Of a stretch of DNA of 29,216 nt, positions 13,043 to 22,826 are shown piece by piece. Origin of the DNA: an uncultured Azohydromonas sp. (lineage in GTDB: Bacteria; Pseudomonadota; Gammaproteobacteria; Burkholderiales; Burkholderiaceae_C); NCBI RefSeq assembly GCF_937926365.1, contig NZ_CALAOH010000232.1, positions 1 to 29,216 of the forward strand. Direction: 5' to 3'. Position numbers and translations under genes: made by a program. Below the pieces are notes generated by a model, which saw only the letters and a list, made by a program, of their open reading frames with translations, was not told where the DNA came from and did no database searches. Each line of letters opens with the position of its first letter. Positions within the stretch are counted from its first letter, which is position 1.

Positions 13043-14233
13043 TCAGTCCGCCTGCTTGCGCAGGTAGGCCGGGATCTCGATCTCGTCCATGCCGTTGCTC
13101 GCCAACGCGTCCACCTTGGCCGCGGCGCTGCGGCCGTGACGCCAGACGCTGGGCACGGTGTAGTCGGCGTTGCCGGCGGCGCCACCGGCCGGGGCGGCCA
13201 GGTTGTTGAGCACGGGCAGGTTGTCGGTGCCGGTGCGGGCGTTGCTGTGCACCACGCTGATGGCGGCCTGCGCGCGCTTGCTCGGGCTCAGGCCGGTGGC
13301 GATGACGGTCACGCGCAGCCTGTCGCCCAGGCTCTCGTCGTAGGCGGTGCCGTAGATCACATGCGCGTCCTCCGCGGCGTAGCGGCGGATGGTGTTCATG
13401 GCGTTGCGCGACTCGGCCAGCTTGAAGGTGGCCTTGCTCGCGGCGATGAGCACCAGCACGCCACGCGCGCCGGAGAGGTCGATGCCTTCGAGCAGCGGGC
13501 AGGCCACGGCGGCGTCGGCGGCCTTGTTGGCGCGGTCCGGGCCGCTGGCGGTGGCCGTGCCCATCATGGCTTTGCCCGGCTCGCTCATGACGGTCTTGAC
13601 GTCCTCGAAGTCGACGTTGACCAGGCCGGGGATGTGGATGATGTCGCTGATACCGCCCACGGCGTTGCGCAGCACGTCGTTGGCCTGCGCGAAGGCCTCG
13701 TCTTGCGTCACGTCGTCGCCGAGCGTCTCCAGCAGCTTCTCGTTGAGCACGACGATGAGGCTGTCCACGTTGGCTTCGAGCTCGTTGACGCCGGCGTCGG
13801 CCTGCTTCATGCGGCGCGCACCCTCGAATTCGAAGGGCTTGGTGACCACGCCCACGGTGAGGATGCCCATCTCCTTGGCCGCGCGCGCGATCACGGGCGC
13901 CGCGCCGGTGCCCGTGCCGCCGCCCATGCCGGCGGTGATGAAGACCATGTGCGCGCCTTCGAGCGTCTGCTTGATGCGGTCCACCGCCTCCTCGGCGGCG
14001 GCCTGGCCCTTGTCAGGGCGCCCGCCCGCCCCCAGCCCGCTCGTGCCGAGCTGGATGGTGTGCTGCGCCGCCGAGCGATTGAGTGCCTGCGCATCGGTGT
14101 TGGCGACCACGAACTCCACGCCTTGAACACCCTGGGCAATCATGTGGTCCACGGCGTTGCCGCCGCCTCCACCGACCCCGATCACGCGGATCTGGGTGCC
14201 CTGGTCGAATTCTTCGATCATCTCGATAGCCAT
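13043..14233 (-). CDS. ftsZ: Cell division GTPase FtsZ
   Basis: 396 residues. Tubulin homologue that polymerises at mid-cell into the Z ring. Motifs: IRVIGVGGGGGNAVDHM (15-31), the GTP loop FITAGMGGGTGTGAAPV (98-114) with GGGTGTG at 104-110, the T7 catalytic loop NVDFEDVKTV (206-215), and the conserved C-terminal peptide EIPAYLRKQAD that binds FtsA and ZipA. A linker of about 50 residues precedes that peptide. The ATG at 14233 is preceded by AGGAGG (14247-14242) at 8 nt. This site lies in the loop of a perfect 6-bp hairpin, which could modulate translation. The gene is last in the dcw cluster, 68 nt after ftsA, with an intrinsic terminator downstream. Confidence 0.98.
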   Translation of the reverse strand: MAIEMIEEFDQGTQIRVIGVGGGGGNAVDHMIAQGVQGVEFVVANTDAQALNRSAAQHTIQLGTSGLGAGGRPDKGQAAAEEAVDRIKQTLEGAHMVFITAGMGGGTGTGAAPVIARAAKEMGILTVGVVTKPFEFEGARRMKQADAGVNELEANVDSLIVVLNEKLLETLGDDVTQDEAFAQANDVLRNAVGGISDIIHIPGLVNVDFEDVKTVMSEPGKAMMGTATASGPDRANKAADAAVACPLLEGIDLSGARGVLVLIAASKATFKLAESRNAMNTIRRYAAEDAHVIYGTAYDESLGDRLRVTVIATGLSPSKRAQAAISVVHSNARTGTDNLPVLNNLAAPAGGAAGNADYTVPSVWRHGRSAAAKVDALASNGMDEIEIPAYLRKQAD

Positions 14234-14236
14234 GGT

Positions 14237-14256
14237 TTGCACCTCCTGATGTGCAA
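14237..14256 (-). promoter_or_regulatory. Hairpin presenting the ftsZ ribosome-binding site
   Basis: TTGCAC (14256-14251 on the minus strand) pairs perfectly with GTGCAA (14242-14237), with the eight-base loop ATCAGGAG. Most of the AGGAGG SD sequence is in the loop and its last base is in the stem. The stem ends 3 nt before the ATG. It could tune access of the ribosome; this function is inferred. Confidence 0.45.
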
Positions 14257-14301
14257 TTGTTCCTAGGTTGACACAGCCGGGTTGCCTGCGATAGCCCAGC
14301 G

Positions 14302-15531
14302 TCAAAAATTCCCGAGAAACCAGTCGCGTGCGCGACCAAACATTGTTTTCACGCTACCGGCCTGCGCCGCGGCCTTGATGCCGCGTGCCCTGGCCAAGCG
14401 TGCCTCCTCCAGCAAACCCATCACGGTGGCCGACCGGGGGTTGGCCACCATGTCATGCAGGGCGCCGTGATAGGTCGGCAGCCCCTTGCGCACGGGTTTC
14501 AGAAAGATGTCTTCGCCCAACTCCACCATGCCCGGCATCACGGCGCTGCCGCCGGTGATGACGATGCCGCTGGAGAGCAATTCCTCGTAGCCGCTGTCGC
14601 GGATGACCTGGTGCACCAGCGAAAAGATCTCCTCCACGCGCGGCTCGATCACGCCGGCCAGCGCCTGGCGCGAGAGCATGCGCGGGCCGCGGTCGCCCAG
14701 GCCCGGCACCTCGACCTGCTCGGCCGGGTCCGCCAGCAGCTGCTTGGCCACGCCGAACTCGACCTTGATCTCCTCGGCGTCCTTGGTCGGCGTGCGCAGC
14801 GCCATGGCGATGTCGCTGGTGATGAGGTCGCCCGCGATCGGGATCACGGCCGTGTGGCGGATCGAGCCGCCGGTGAAGATGGCCACGTCGGTGGTGCCCG
14901 CACCGATGTCCACCAGCGCCACGCCCAGCGCGCGCTCGTCCTCGGTGAGCACCGCCGCGCTGGAAGCGCTGGGGTTGAGCATGAGCTGCTCCACCTCCAG
15001 CCCGCAGCGGCGCACGCACTTGACGATGTTCTCCGCCGCGCTCTGTGCGCCGGTAACGATGTGCACCTTCACTTCCAGGCGCCCGCCGCTCATGCCGATG
15101 GGCTCCTTGACCTCGTGGCCGTCGATCACGAACTCCTGCGGCTCGACCAGCAGCACCTTCTGGTCGTTGGGGATGTTGATGGCCTTGGCCGTCTCCACCA
15201 CCCGCGCCACGTCCACCGGCGTGACCTCCTTGTCGCGCACGATCACCATGCCGGTGGAGTTCTGCCCGCGGATGTGGCTGCCGGTGATGCCGGTGTAGAC
15301 GCGGCTGATCTTGCAGTCGGCCATCATCTCGGCCTCCTTGAGCGCCTGCTGGATGCTCTGCACGGTGGCGTCGATGTTGACCACCACGCCACGCTTGAGC
15401 CCATGCGAGGAGGCCACTCCCAGCCCCGCCACGCGAAGCTCCCCGCCGGGCAGCACCTCGGCCACCACCGCCATCACCTTGGCGGTGCCGATGTCCAGCC
15501 CGACCACCAGATCCTTGTATTCCTTGGCCAT
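14302..15531 (-). CDS. ftsA: Cell division protein FtsA
   Basis: 409 residues. Actin-like ATPase that tethers FtsZ to the membrane and recruits the divisome. Actin-fold phosphate motifs are present: VVGLDIGTAKV (9-19), LVDIGAGTTDVAIF (206-219) and SGIVITGGSAVMPGM. The 1C/SHS2 subdomain occupies about residues 85-165. The C-terminal amphipathic helix KTMFGRARDWFLGNF (395-409) is the membrane-targeting sequence. The start MAKEYKDLVVGLDIGT fits the family. It follows ftsQ by 14 nt and precedes ftsZ by 68 nt, the standard ftsQAZ order. Confidence 0.97.
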   Translation of the reverse strand: MAKEYKDLVVGLDIGTAKVMAVVAEVLPGGELRVAGLGVASSHGLKRGVVVNIDATVQSIQQALKEAEMMADCKISRVYTGITGSHIRGQNSTGMVIVRDKEVTPVDVARVVETAKAINIPNDQKVLLVEPQEFVIDGHEVKEPIGMSGGRLEVKVHIVTGAQSAAENIVKCVRRCGLEVEQLMLNPSASSAAVLTEDERALGVALVDIGAGTTDVAIFTGGSIRHTAVIPIAGDLITSDIAMALRTPTKDAEEIKVEFGVAKQLLADPAEQVEVPGLGDRGPRMLSRQALAGVIEPRVEEIFSLVHQVIRDSGYEELLSSGIVITGGSAVMPGMVELGEDIFLKPVRKGLPTYHGALHDMVANPRSATVMGLLEEARLARARGIKAAAQAGSVKTMFGRARDWFLGNF

Positions 15532-15545
15532 TGCCTGCCTGCCCT

Positions 15546-16352
15546 CTATTTGGATTTCTTCGCTGCCGTCGCGGACAGCGTGGTCGAGATGCCCTTCAAC
15601 TTCACCACGTAGCCGTCCTTGTGGCGCAGGTCGGCATATTGCAGGGGCCGCTCGTAGTGGGCCGTGACCTGCGCCAGCGTGCGCACGAAGCGCTCGCTGC
15701 GCGCGGCGACGTCCACGTCGTTGCCGCGGCCCAGTTCCACGTGCGCGGCACCGCTGCCGCTGCCACCGACGTCCACGCTCCAGGAGCCGCGCGCGCTGAG
15801 CTTGAGCCGCCGGATGCCGCCCAGCGGCTCGAACACCGGCGCCAGCCGCGCGTGCATCCCCAGCATGCGCGCGGCGCCATCCTCGGGGCCTTCGAAGACG
15901 GGCAGACCCTCGTCCTCCACGTCGCCGACGTTGGCCTCGAAAATCTCGCCCTGCGTGCTCACGAGCCGGTCCCCACCTTCCTCGCCGCCGTCCCAGATCG
16001 CCGCGGCGCGATGCTCCAGCAGCCGCACCTCCAGCCGGTTGGGGAAGACCCGGTGCAGCACCGCCTGGCGCACCCAGGGCAGGGCCTCGAAGGCCTCGCG
16101 CGCGGACTGCAGGTCCAGCGTGAAGAAGTTGCCCCGCAGCTGCGGCACGGCCTCGTTGCGCAGCTGCACCGGGGTGCTGCGCTCGATCTCGCCTTCGACG
16201 CTGATCACGCGCAGCGCGAACAGCGGCAGCCGCGACGCCCAGTGCGCCGCCGCGGCCAACAGCCCCAGCACCACCAGCGTGTAGATCAGGCTGGCCACCG
16301 CGTTCGTGAGCCGCACGTCGGGCGGCAGCGGGACCATTGCTCGGGCAACCAT
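15546..16352 (-). CDS. ftsQ: Cell division protein FtsQ
   Basis: 268 residues. Bitopic membrane protein linking FtsA/FtsZ to FtsB, FtsL and the septal synthase. It has a short cytosolic N-terminus, a single TM helix at about 16-38 (NAVASLIYTLVVLGLLAAAA), then the POTRA domain (about 45-115) with FALRVISVEGEIERSTP and LPWVRQAVLHRVFPNRLEVR, then the beta domain containing the WDGGEEGGDRLVSTQGEIFE block. The C-terminus is Lys-rich. The first ATG at 16352 is chosen; a second at 16337 (MVPLPPDVRL) is possible, and neither has a strong ribosome-binding site. The frame stays open far upstream inside ddl, but that part is a shadow. The gene lies 20 nt after ddl. Confidence 0.95.
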   Translation of the reverse strand: MVARAMVPLPPDVRLTNAVASLIYTLVVLGLLAAAAHWASRLPLFALRVISVEGEIERSTPVQLRNEAVPQLRGNFFTLDLQSAREAFEALPWVRQAVLHRVFPNRLEVRLLEHRAAAIWDGGEEGGDRLVSTQGEIFEANVGDVEDEGLPVFEGPEDGAARMLGMHARLAPVFEPLGGIRRLKLSARGSWSVDVGGSGSGAAHVELGRGNDVDVAARSERFVRTLAQVTAHYERPLQYADLRHKDGYVVKLKGISTTLSATAAKKSK

Positions 16353-16372
16353 GGTCGTGCGTCCCGTCCCCT

Positions 16373-17332
16373 TCAGCCCCGCGCGCCGCCGTCCAGCGCC
16401 GCCTGCGTCAGCAGCCGCAGGCACAACTGCTCGTAGCTGATGCCCGCGGCGCGCGCGGACATCGGCACCAGCGAGTGCCCGGTCATGCCCGGCGAGGTGT
16501 TCATCTCCAGCAGAAAGGGCTCGCCGTCGCTCTTGCGCAGCATCAGGTCGGCGCGGCCCCAGCCGCGGCAGCCCAGCACGCGGTACGCGCGCAGCACGAT
16601 CTGCTGGATCCGGGCCTCCAGCGCGGCGTCCAGCCCGCTGGGCACGAGGTACTTCACCTCGTCGGTGAAGTACTTGTTGTTGTAGTCGTAGCCGGCGGCC
16701 GGCGGCACGATGCGGATCACGGGCAGCGCCTGCGCCGCGTCGCCCTCGCCCAGCACCGGGCAGGTCAGCTCCGCGCCTTCGATGAATTCCTCGCACAGCA
16801 CCACGCTGTCGTGGTGCGCCGCGAGCTCCACCGCGGCGGCCAGCTGCGAGGCCTGCTCCACCTTGGTCATGCCGATGGAGCTGCCCTCGTGCGGCGGCTT
16901 GACGATCAGCGGCAGGCCCAGCTCGGCCACCACCGCCGCCAGCCGCTCGGGGCTGCAGTCCTGGCGCCGCAGCACCGCCTGGCGCGGCATGGGCAGCCCT
17001 TCGGCGCTCCACACGCGCTTGGTCATCACCTTGTCCATGGCGATGGCGCTGGCCATTACGCCCGAGCCGGTGTAGGGAATACCCAGCAGCTCCAGCGCGC
17101 CCTGCACCGTGCCGTCCTCGCCATGGCGCCCGTGCAGCGCGATGAAGCAGCGGCTGAAGCCCTCGCTCTTGAGCTCGGCCAGCGGCCGCTGACCCGGGTC
17201 GAAGGCGTGCGCGTCCACGCCCTGCGACAACAGCGCCTGCAGCACGCCGTTGCCCGACAGCAGCGAGATCTCGCGCTCGGCGGATTCGCCGCCCATGAGC
17301 ACCGCCACCTTGCCCAGTGATTTCACGTTCAT
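16373..17332 (-). CDS. ddl: D-alanine--D-alanine ligase
   Basis: 319 residues. Cytosolic ATP-grasp enzyme that makes the D-Ala-D-Ala dipeptide added by MurF. Motifs: VLMGGESAEREISLLSG (11-27), ALHGRHGEDGTVQGALELLG (65-84), the ATP-binding block VKPPHEGSSIGMTKV (144-158), GYDYNNKYFTDEV (214-226), and the magnesium and substrate site LLEMNTSPGMTGHSLVP (274-290). These are typical of the DdlB form found inside dcw clusters. The ATG at 17332 starts MNVKSLGKVAVLMGG, the expected N-terminus. It lies 22 nt after murC. Confidence 0.97.
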   Translation of the reverse strand: MNVKSLGKVAVLMGGESAEREISLLSGNGVLQALLSQGVDAHAFDPGQRPLAELKSEGFSRCFIALHGRHGEDGTVQGALELLGIPYTGSGVMASAIAMDKVMTKRVWSAEGLPMPRQAVLRRQDCSPERLAAVVAELGLPLIVKPPHEGSSIGMTKVEQASQLAAAVELAAHHDSVVLCEEFIEGAELTCPVLGEGDAAQALPVIRIVPPAAGYDYNNKYFTDEVKYLVPSGLDAALEARIQQIVLRAYRVLGCRGWGRADLMLRKSDGEPFLLEMNTSPGMTGHSLVPMSARAAGISYEQLCLRLLTQAALDGGARG

Positions 17333-17354
17333 GTCCGCCCCTCCCTTGCCGATC

Positions 17355-18757
<1,403 letters not shown>

Positions 18758-18761
<4 letters not shown>

Positions 18762-19834
18762 GTCTTGACGAGCTTTTCGATGGTGTCGGCCACGCGCGCG
18801 GCGGCGCGCGGCCGGGCCAGGGCGCGGGCCTGCCGCGCCATGGCCAGCAGTTGCGGGCGCTCCAGCCCTGCCAGGCGCTGCGCCAGCGCCTGGGGGGAGA
18901 GCTCGGACTGCGGCAGGTGGATGGCGGCACCGTGCTGCGCCATGTAGGCAGCGTTGTCGCGCTGGTGGGAGGTGGTGCTGACGATCAGCGGCACCAGGAT
19001 GCTGGCCACGCCCGCGGCACAGAGCTCGCTCACCGTCACCGCGCCGGCGCGGCACAGCACCACGTCGCAGTCCGCCAGGCGCTGGGCCATGTCGTCGATG
19101 AAGGGCAACAGCTCGGCCTGCACGCCGGCCTGGGCGTAGGCGGCGCGCACGCTGTCGATGTGGGCGGTGCCGGTCTGCTGCGTCACCAGCGGACGCTGCG
19201 CCGGGTCCATCAGCGCCAGCGCCGCGGGCAGCGTCTCGTTGAGCACCTTGGCGCCCAGGCTGCCGCCCACCACCAGCAGCCGCAGCGGCCCCTGGCGAGC
19301 GGCGAAGCGTGCTTCGGGCGCGGGCAGCGCCTCGATCTCGGCACGCACCGGGTTGCCGGTGACGGTGGCGTGCTTCACCTGCGTGGCGGCCTGGCCGTCG
19401 AAGCCGAAGGCCACGCCGTCGGCCACCGGCAGCAGCGCCTTGTTGCTCAGCAGCAGCGCCGCGTCGGCGTTGACCAGCACCAGCGGCTTGCCCAGCGCCG
19501 CGGCCATCATGCCGCCGGGGAAGCAGACGTAGCCGCCCATGCCCAGCACCGCATCGGCGCGCCGCCGGCGCAGGATGCCCAGGCATTCGATGAAGGCCTT
19601 GAGCAGCCGCATGCCGCCGGTGAGCGTGTGCACCAGCCCCTTGCCGCGCAGGCCGCTGAAGCCGATGCGGTCCAGCGTGATGCCCGAAGGCGGAACGAGC
19701 TTGTTCTCCATGCCCGCGGGCGTGCCCAGCCAGCTCACGCTCCAGCCGCGCTGCTGCATCTCGCGCGCCACGGCCAGGCCGGGGATCACGTGCCCGCCGG
19801 TGCCCGCCGCCATGATCACGAGGTGGCGGCTCAT
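18758..19834 (-). CDS. murG: Lipid II synthase MurG
   Basis: 358 residues. Membrane-associated glycosyltransferase that adds GlcNAc to lipid I. The N-terminal motif LVIMAAGTGGHVIPGLAVAR (5-24), ADAVLGMGGYVCFPGGMMAA, the C-terminal donor site LLVVGGSLGAKVLNETLPAA, VTQQTGTAH and LCRAGAVTVSELCAAG with SILVPL are all present. In many MurG proteins the segment after the GGY-x-x-x-PG block reads H-E-x-N; here it is LVNADAALLLSNKAL, a mild divergence I recall as acceptable in this group. The ATG at 19834 overlaps the ftsW stop as ATGA, and the gene end overlaps murC in the same way. Confidence 0.97.
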
Positions 19835-21069
19835 GCGCGGCCTCCCCGCATCAGCGCGCGGTTCTCGATGTCCACCCGCATCACCAGCGCCAGCGCCACG
19901 AGATTCATCAGGATGGCCGAGCCGCCGTAGCTCATGAGCGGCAGCGTCAGGCCCTTGGTGGGCAGCAGCCCCAGGTTCACGCCCATGTTGATGAAGGCCT
20001 GGCCGCCCATCCAGATGCCGACGCCCTGCGTCATCAGCCCGGCGAAGACGCGGTCCAGCGCGATGGCCTGGCGGCCGATGTGGAAGATGCGCCGCGTGAG
20101 CCAGAAGAAGGCGCACACCACGAACGCCACGCCCACGAAGCCCAGCTCCTCGCCCACCACCGCCAGCAGGAAGTCGGTGTGCGCCTCGGGCAGGTAGTGC
20201 AGCTTCTCCACGCTGTTGCCCAGGCCCTGGCCGGTGAGCTCACCGCGGCCCAGCGCGATGAGCGAGTGCGTGAGCTGGTAGGCCTTGCCCTGCGCGTACT
20301 CCGGGTTCCACGGGTCCAGGTAGGCAAAGATGCGCTGGCGACGGAATTCGCTGAACACGATCATCAGCACGAAGGCGCCCACCAGCACCGCCACGCTGAG
20401 GAAGAACATGCGGCCGTTGACGCCGCCCAGGAACAGGATGCCCAGCGCCACGGCGGCGATCACGATGAAGGCGCCCATGTCGGGCTCGGCCAGCAGCAGC
20501 ACGCCGATCACGCCCAGCGCCACGGCCATCGGCAGCACCGCCTTGAAGAAGCGCTCCTTGATGTCCATCTTGCGCACCATGTAGCTCGCGGCGTACATGG
20601 CGATGCCGACCTTGGCCGCCTCGCTGGGCTGGAAGTTCATGATCCCCAGCGGGATCCAGCGCCGCGCGCCGTTGACCGACAGGCCCACGTGCGGGATCAG
20701 CACCACCACCAGGCCCACCAGCGAGCCCACGAACAGGTAGGGCGCCCACTTCTCCCACTGCGCCACCGGCACCTGCACCACCAGCAGCGCGGCCACGAAG
20801 CCGATGCCCAGCGCGGCCAGGTGCCGCACCAGGAAGTACGTGGGCGTGTAGCGCGCGAAGCGCGGGTTGTCGGGCAATGCCACGGTGGCCGAATAGACCA
20901 TCACCAACCCCAGCGCCAGCAGCCCGATCGTGACCCACAGCAGGCCCTGGTCGAAGCCCGAGAGCCGCGCGGGCTGCGCCGGCGCGGTGCGCACGAAGTC
21001 GCGCACGGGCAACGAGTACTCGCGCGCCGCTGCGCGCGCTCCCCGCAGGCGGCTCAGCAGGGCCTTCAC
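19831..21069 (-). CDS. ftsW: Septal peptidoglycan glycosyltransferase FtsW
   Basis: 412 residues with a GTG start. SEDS-family polytopic membrane protein that polymerises lipid II at the septum together with FtsI. About ten hydrophobic segments follow a basic cytosolic N-terminus of some 40 residues. Family motifs: MVYSATVALP, RRWIPLGIMNFQPSEAAKVG, LLLAEPDMGAFIV, the large periplasmic loop with YQLTHSLIALGRGELTGQGL and HYLPEAHTDFLLAVVGEELG (its Asp in HTDF corresponds to the proposed catalytic residue), and PTKGLTLPLMSYGGSAILMN. The GTG at 21069 overlaps the murD stop as GTGA; no later start would keep the basic N-terminus. Confidence 0.97.
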   Translation of the reverse strand: MKALLSRLRGARAAAREYSLPVRDFVRTAPAQPARLSGFDQGLLWVTIGLLALGLVMVYSATVALPDNPRFARYTPTYFLVRHLAALGIGFVAALLVVQVPVAQWEKWAPYLFVGSLVGLVVVLIPHVGLSVNGARRWIPLGIMNFQPSEAAKVGIAMYAASYMVRKMDIKERFFKAVLPMAVALGVIGVLLLAEPDMGAFIVIAAVALGILFLGGVNGRMFFLSVAVLVGAFVLMIVFSEFRRQRIFAYLDPWNPEYAQGKAYQLTHSLIALGRGELTGQGLGNSVEKLHYLPEAHTDFLLAVVGEELGFVGVAFVVCAFFWLTRRIFHIGRQAIALDRVFAGLMTQGVGIWMGGQAFINMGVNLGLLPTKGLTLPLMSYGGSAILMNLVALALVMRVDIENRALMRGGRA

Positions 21070-22817
21070 AGCGACTCCCCTCGCTCGGTGGCCAGCGCGG
21101 CCACCGCGGCCACGAACACTTCGGCGCGGTGCGCGTAGTTGCGGAACATGTCCAGGCTCGCGCAGGCCGGGCTCAGCAGCACGGCGTCGCCCTCGCGCGC
21201 CTGAGCGAAGCACCAGGCGGTGGCGTCCTCCAGGGTGTCGAAGCGCTGCATCGGCACCCCGGCGGCGGCCAGCGCCTCCTGCAGCGCCGGCGCGTCGCGG
21301 CCGATGAGGGCCACGCCGCGCGCGTAACGCGCCACGGGCTCGGCCAGCGGCGTGAAATCCTGGCCCTTGCCGTCGCCGCCCAGGATCACCAGCAGCTTGG
21401 CCGGGTCGCGGTCCGAGCCCAGGCCGTTGAGCGCGGCTACCGTGGCGCCGACGTTGGTGCCCTTGCTGTCGTCGAAGGCCTCCACGCCGCCGACCATGCC
21501 CACCGGCTCCACGCGGTGCGGCTCGCCGCGGTACTCGCGCAGGCCGTGCAGCATCGGGCCCATCGGGCAGCCGACGGCGCTGGCCAGCGCCAGCGCGGCC
21601 AGCGCGTTGGCGGCGTTGTGGCGGCCGCGGATGCGCAGCGCATCCGCCGGCATCAGGCGCTGCAGCCGGATCTCGGGCTGCTCGTCGCGGCGGCGGCGCG
21701 GGCCCACCGGCTGCTCGTCGCCTTGCGCGCGCACCAGCCAGGCCACCCCGCGCTCCTCGATCAGGCCGAAGTCGCCGGGAACGCGCGGCACATCCAGCCC
21801 GAAGCGCACGACGCGGCGCGAGACCACACGCGGACGCCCGCCGCGCACCGCGGCCTTGACCACCGTGGGCGGCGGCACCATGGCCTCCACCGCCGGGTCG
21901 TCGCGGTTGACGACCATCACCGCATCGCGGCCGTAGATGGCGGCCTTGGCGCGGGCGTAGGCCGCCATGTCGCCATGCCAGTCCAGGTGGTCCTGCGTCA
22001 CGTTGAGCACCACCGCCGCATCGGGCTCGAAGCCCTGCACGCCATCGAGCTGGAAGCTGGAGAGCTCCAGCACCCAGGCCTCGGGCAGGTGCGAGAACAC
22101 CGGCGCGGGCGGCGGTGGGGGCGGCAGCGACGGCGCATCGGGCGCGGACAGGTCCACGGCGGCGGACGCGGTGGCCTCGGCGGCGGCGCCCTCGCCGTCC
22201 TGCGCCGGTGCCGCGACGGTGGCCTCGGCCGTCTCGGCGGCGCCGGCGGCCTCGGCCCGCGGCTGCGGGAAGGTCTCCTGCGCCAGCGCCTGCGACAGCG
22301 TGTCCAGCAGCGTCGGACCGATGTTGCCGGCGGTGGCCACGCGCAGTTCGCAGCGGCGCAGCAGCAGCGAGGTCAACGAGGTGACGGTGGTCTTGCCGTT
22401 GGTGCCGGTGATGGCCACCACCCGCGGCGCGTAGCCGTGGCGCTCCTTGAGCGCGGCCAGCGCGCGCGCGAACAGGCCCAGCTCGCCCTCGATGCGCACG
22501 CCGATGGCGCGCGCGGCGGTGATCAGCGGTTCGATGCGCGCATCCTGCGGCGACAGCCCCGGGCTCTTGAGCAGCAGCTGCAGCCCCTGCAGCTGCTCCG
22601 CCGGCACCAGCTCGCCGCAGAACACGGGCACCTCGGGCCACTCGGCCCTGAGCGCCGCGGCCTGCGGCGGCTCGGCGCGCGAGTCCCAGACGCGCACCCG
22701 CGCGCCCTGCGCAGCGCACCAGCGCGCCATCGCCAGGCCCGAGTCGCCCAGGCCCAGCACCAGCACCTGCACGCCCTGCAGGTCAACCATGGGAGAAGTG
22801 GAAGCGGTGGAGCTCAT
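21066..22817 (-). CDS. murD: UDP-N-acetylmuramoylalanine--D-glutamate ligase MurD with long insertion
   Basis: 583 residues, against about 440 in E. coli. Adds D-Glu to UDP-MurNAc-L-Ala. Core motifs are intact: VLGLGDSGLAMARW (20-33), the ATP loop VAITGTNGKTTVTSL (134-148), TAGNIGPTLLD (162-172), WVLELSSFQLDGV (248-260), LNVTQDHLDWHG (271-282), IRGRHNAANALAALALA and VEAFDDSKGTNVGATVAAL. A low-complexity Ala/Glu/Pro segment (about 181-245, including LPPPPPPAP) is inserted between the TAGNIG block and the ELSSFQL strand. A second extra stretch (about 309-390, Arg/Val-rich with GPRRRRDEQP) precedes the RGRHNAANA block. Neither interrupts a catalytic motif. The ATG at 22817 is 9 nt after mraY; an in-frame ATG at 22790 (MVDLQGVQV) is an alternative start. 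Confidence 0.96.
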   Translation of the reverse strand: MSSTASTSPMVDLQGVQVLVLGLGDSGLAMARWCAAQGARVRVWDSRAEPPQAAALRAEWPEVPVFCGELVPAEQLQGLQLLLKSPGLSPQDARIEPLITAARAIGVRIEGELGLFARALAALKERHGYAPRVVAITGTNGKTTVTSLTSLLLRRCELRVATAGNIGPTLLDTLSQALAQETFPQPRAEAAGAAETAEATVAAPAQDGEGAAAEATASAAVDLSAPDAPSLPPPPPPAPVFSHLPEAWVLELSSFQLDGVQGFEPDAAVVLNVTQDHLDWHGDMAAYARAKAAIYGRDAVMVVNRDDPAVEAMVPPPTVVKAAVRGGRPRVVSRRVVRFGLDVPRVPGDFGLIEERGVAWLVRAQGDEQPVGPRRRRDEQPEIRLQRLMPADALRIRGRHNAANALAALALASAVGCPMGPMLHGLREYRGEPHRVEPVGMVGGVEAFDDSKGTNVGATVAALNGLGSDRDPAKLLVILGGDGKGQDFTPLAEPVARYARGVALIGRDAPALQEALAAAGVPMQRFDTLEDATAWCFAQAREGDAVLLSPACASLDMFRNYAHRAEVFVAAVAALATERGESL

Positions 22818-22826
22818 GGCCGTGTC

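Noticed and set aside
13007..14266. Plus-strand frame opposite ftsZ
   Set aside because: Antisense shadow of an unmistakable FtsZ gene. Similar frames opposite ftsA, murC, murF, murE and ftsI were rejected for the same reason.
14268..14295. Plus-strand TTGACA-N16-GATAGC promoter-like pair in the ftsA-ftsZ gap
   Set aside because: The -10 matches only three bases and the direction is antisense to ftsA with no gene to serve; probably chance.
15546..17012. FtsQ extended upstream to 488 codons
   Set aside because: The extension is an out-of-frame reading of ddl with Ala/Gly/Arg-rich composition.
19831..22719. FtsW fused to a long upstream frame (962 codons)
   Set aside because: The extension is a shadow frame of murD; FtsW begins at the GTG at 21069, overlapping the murD stop.
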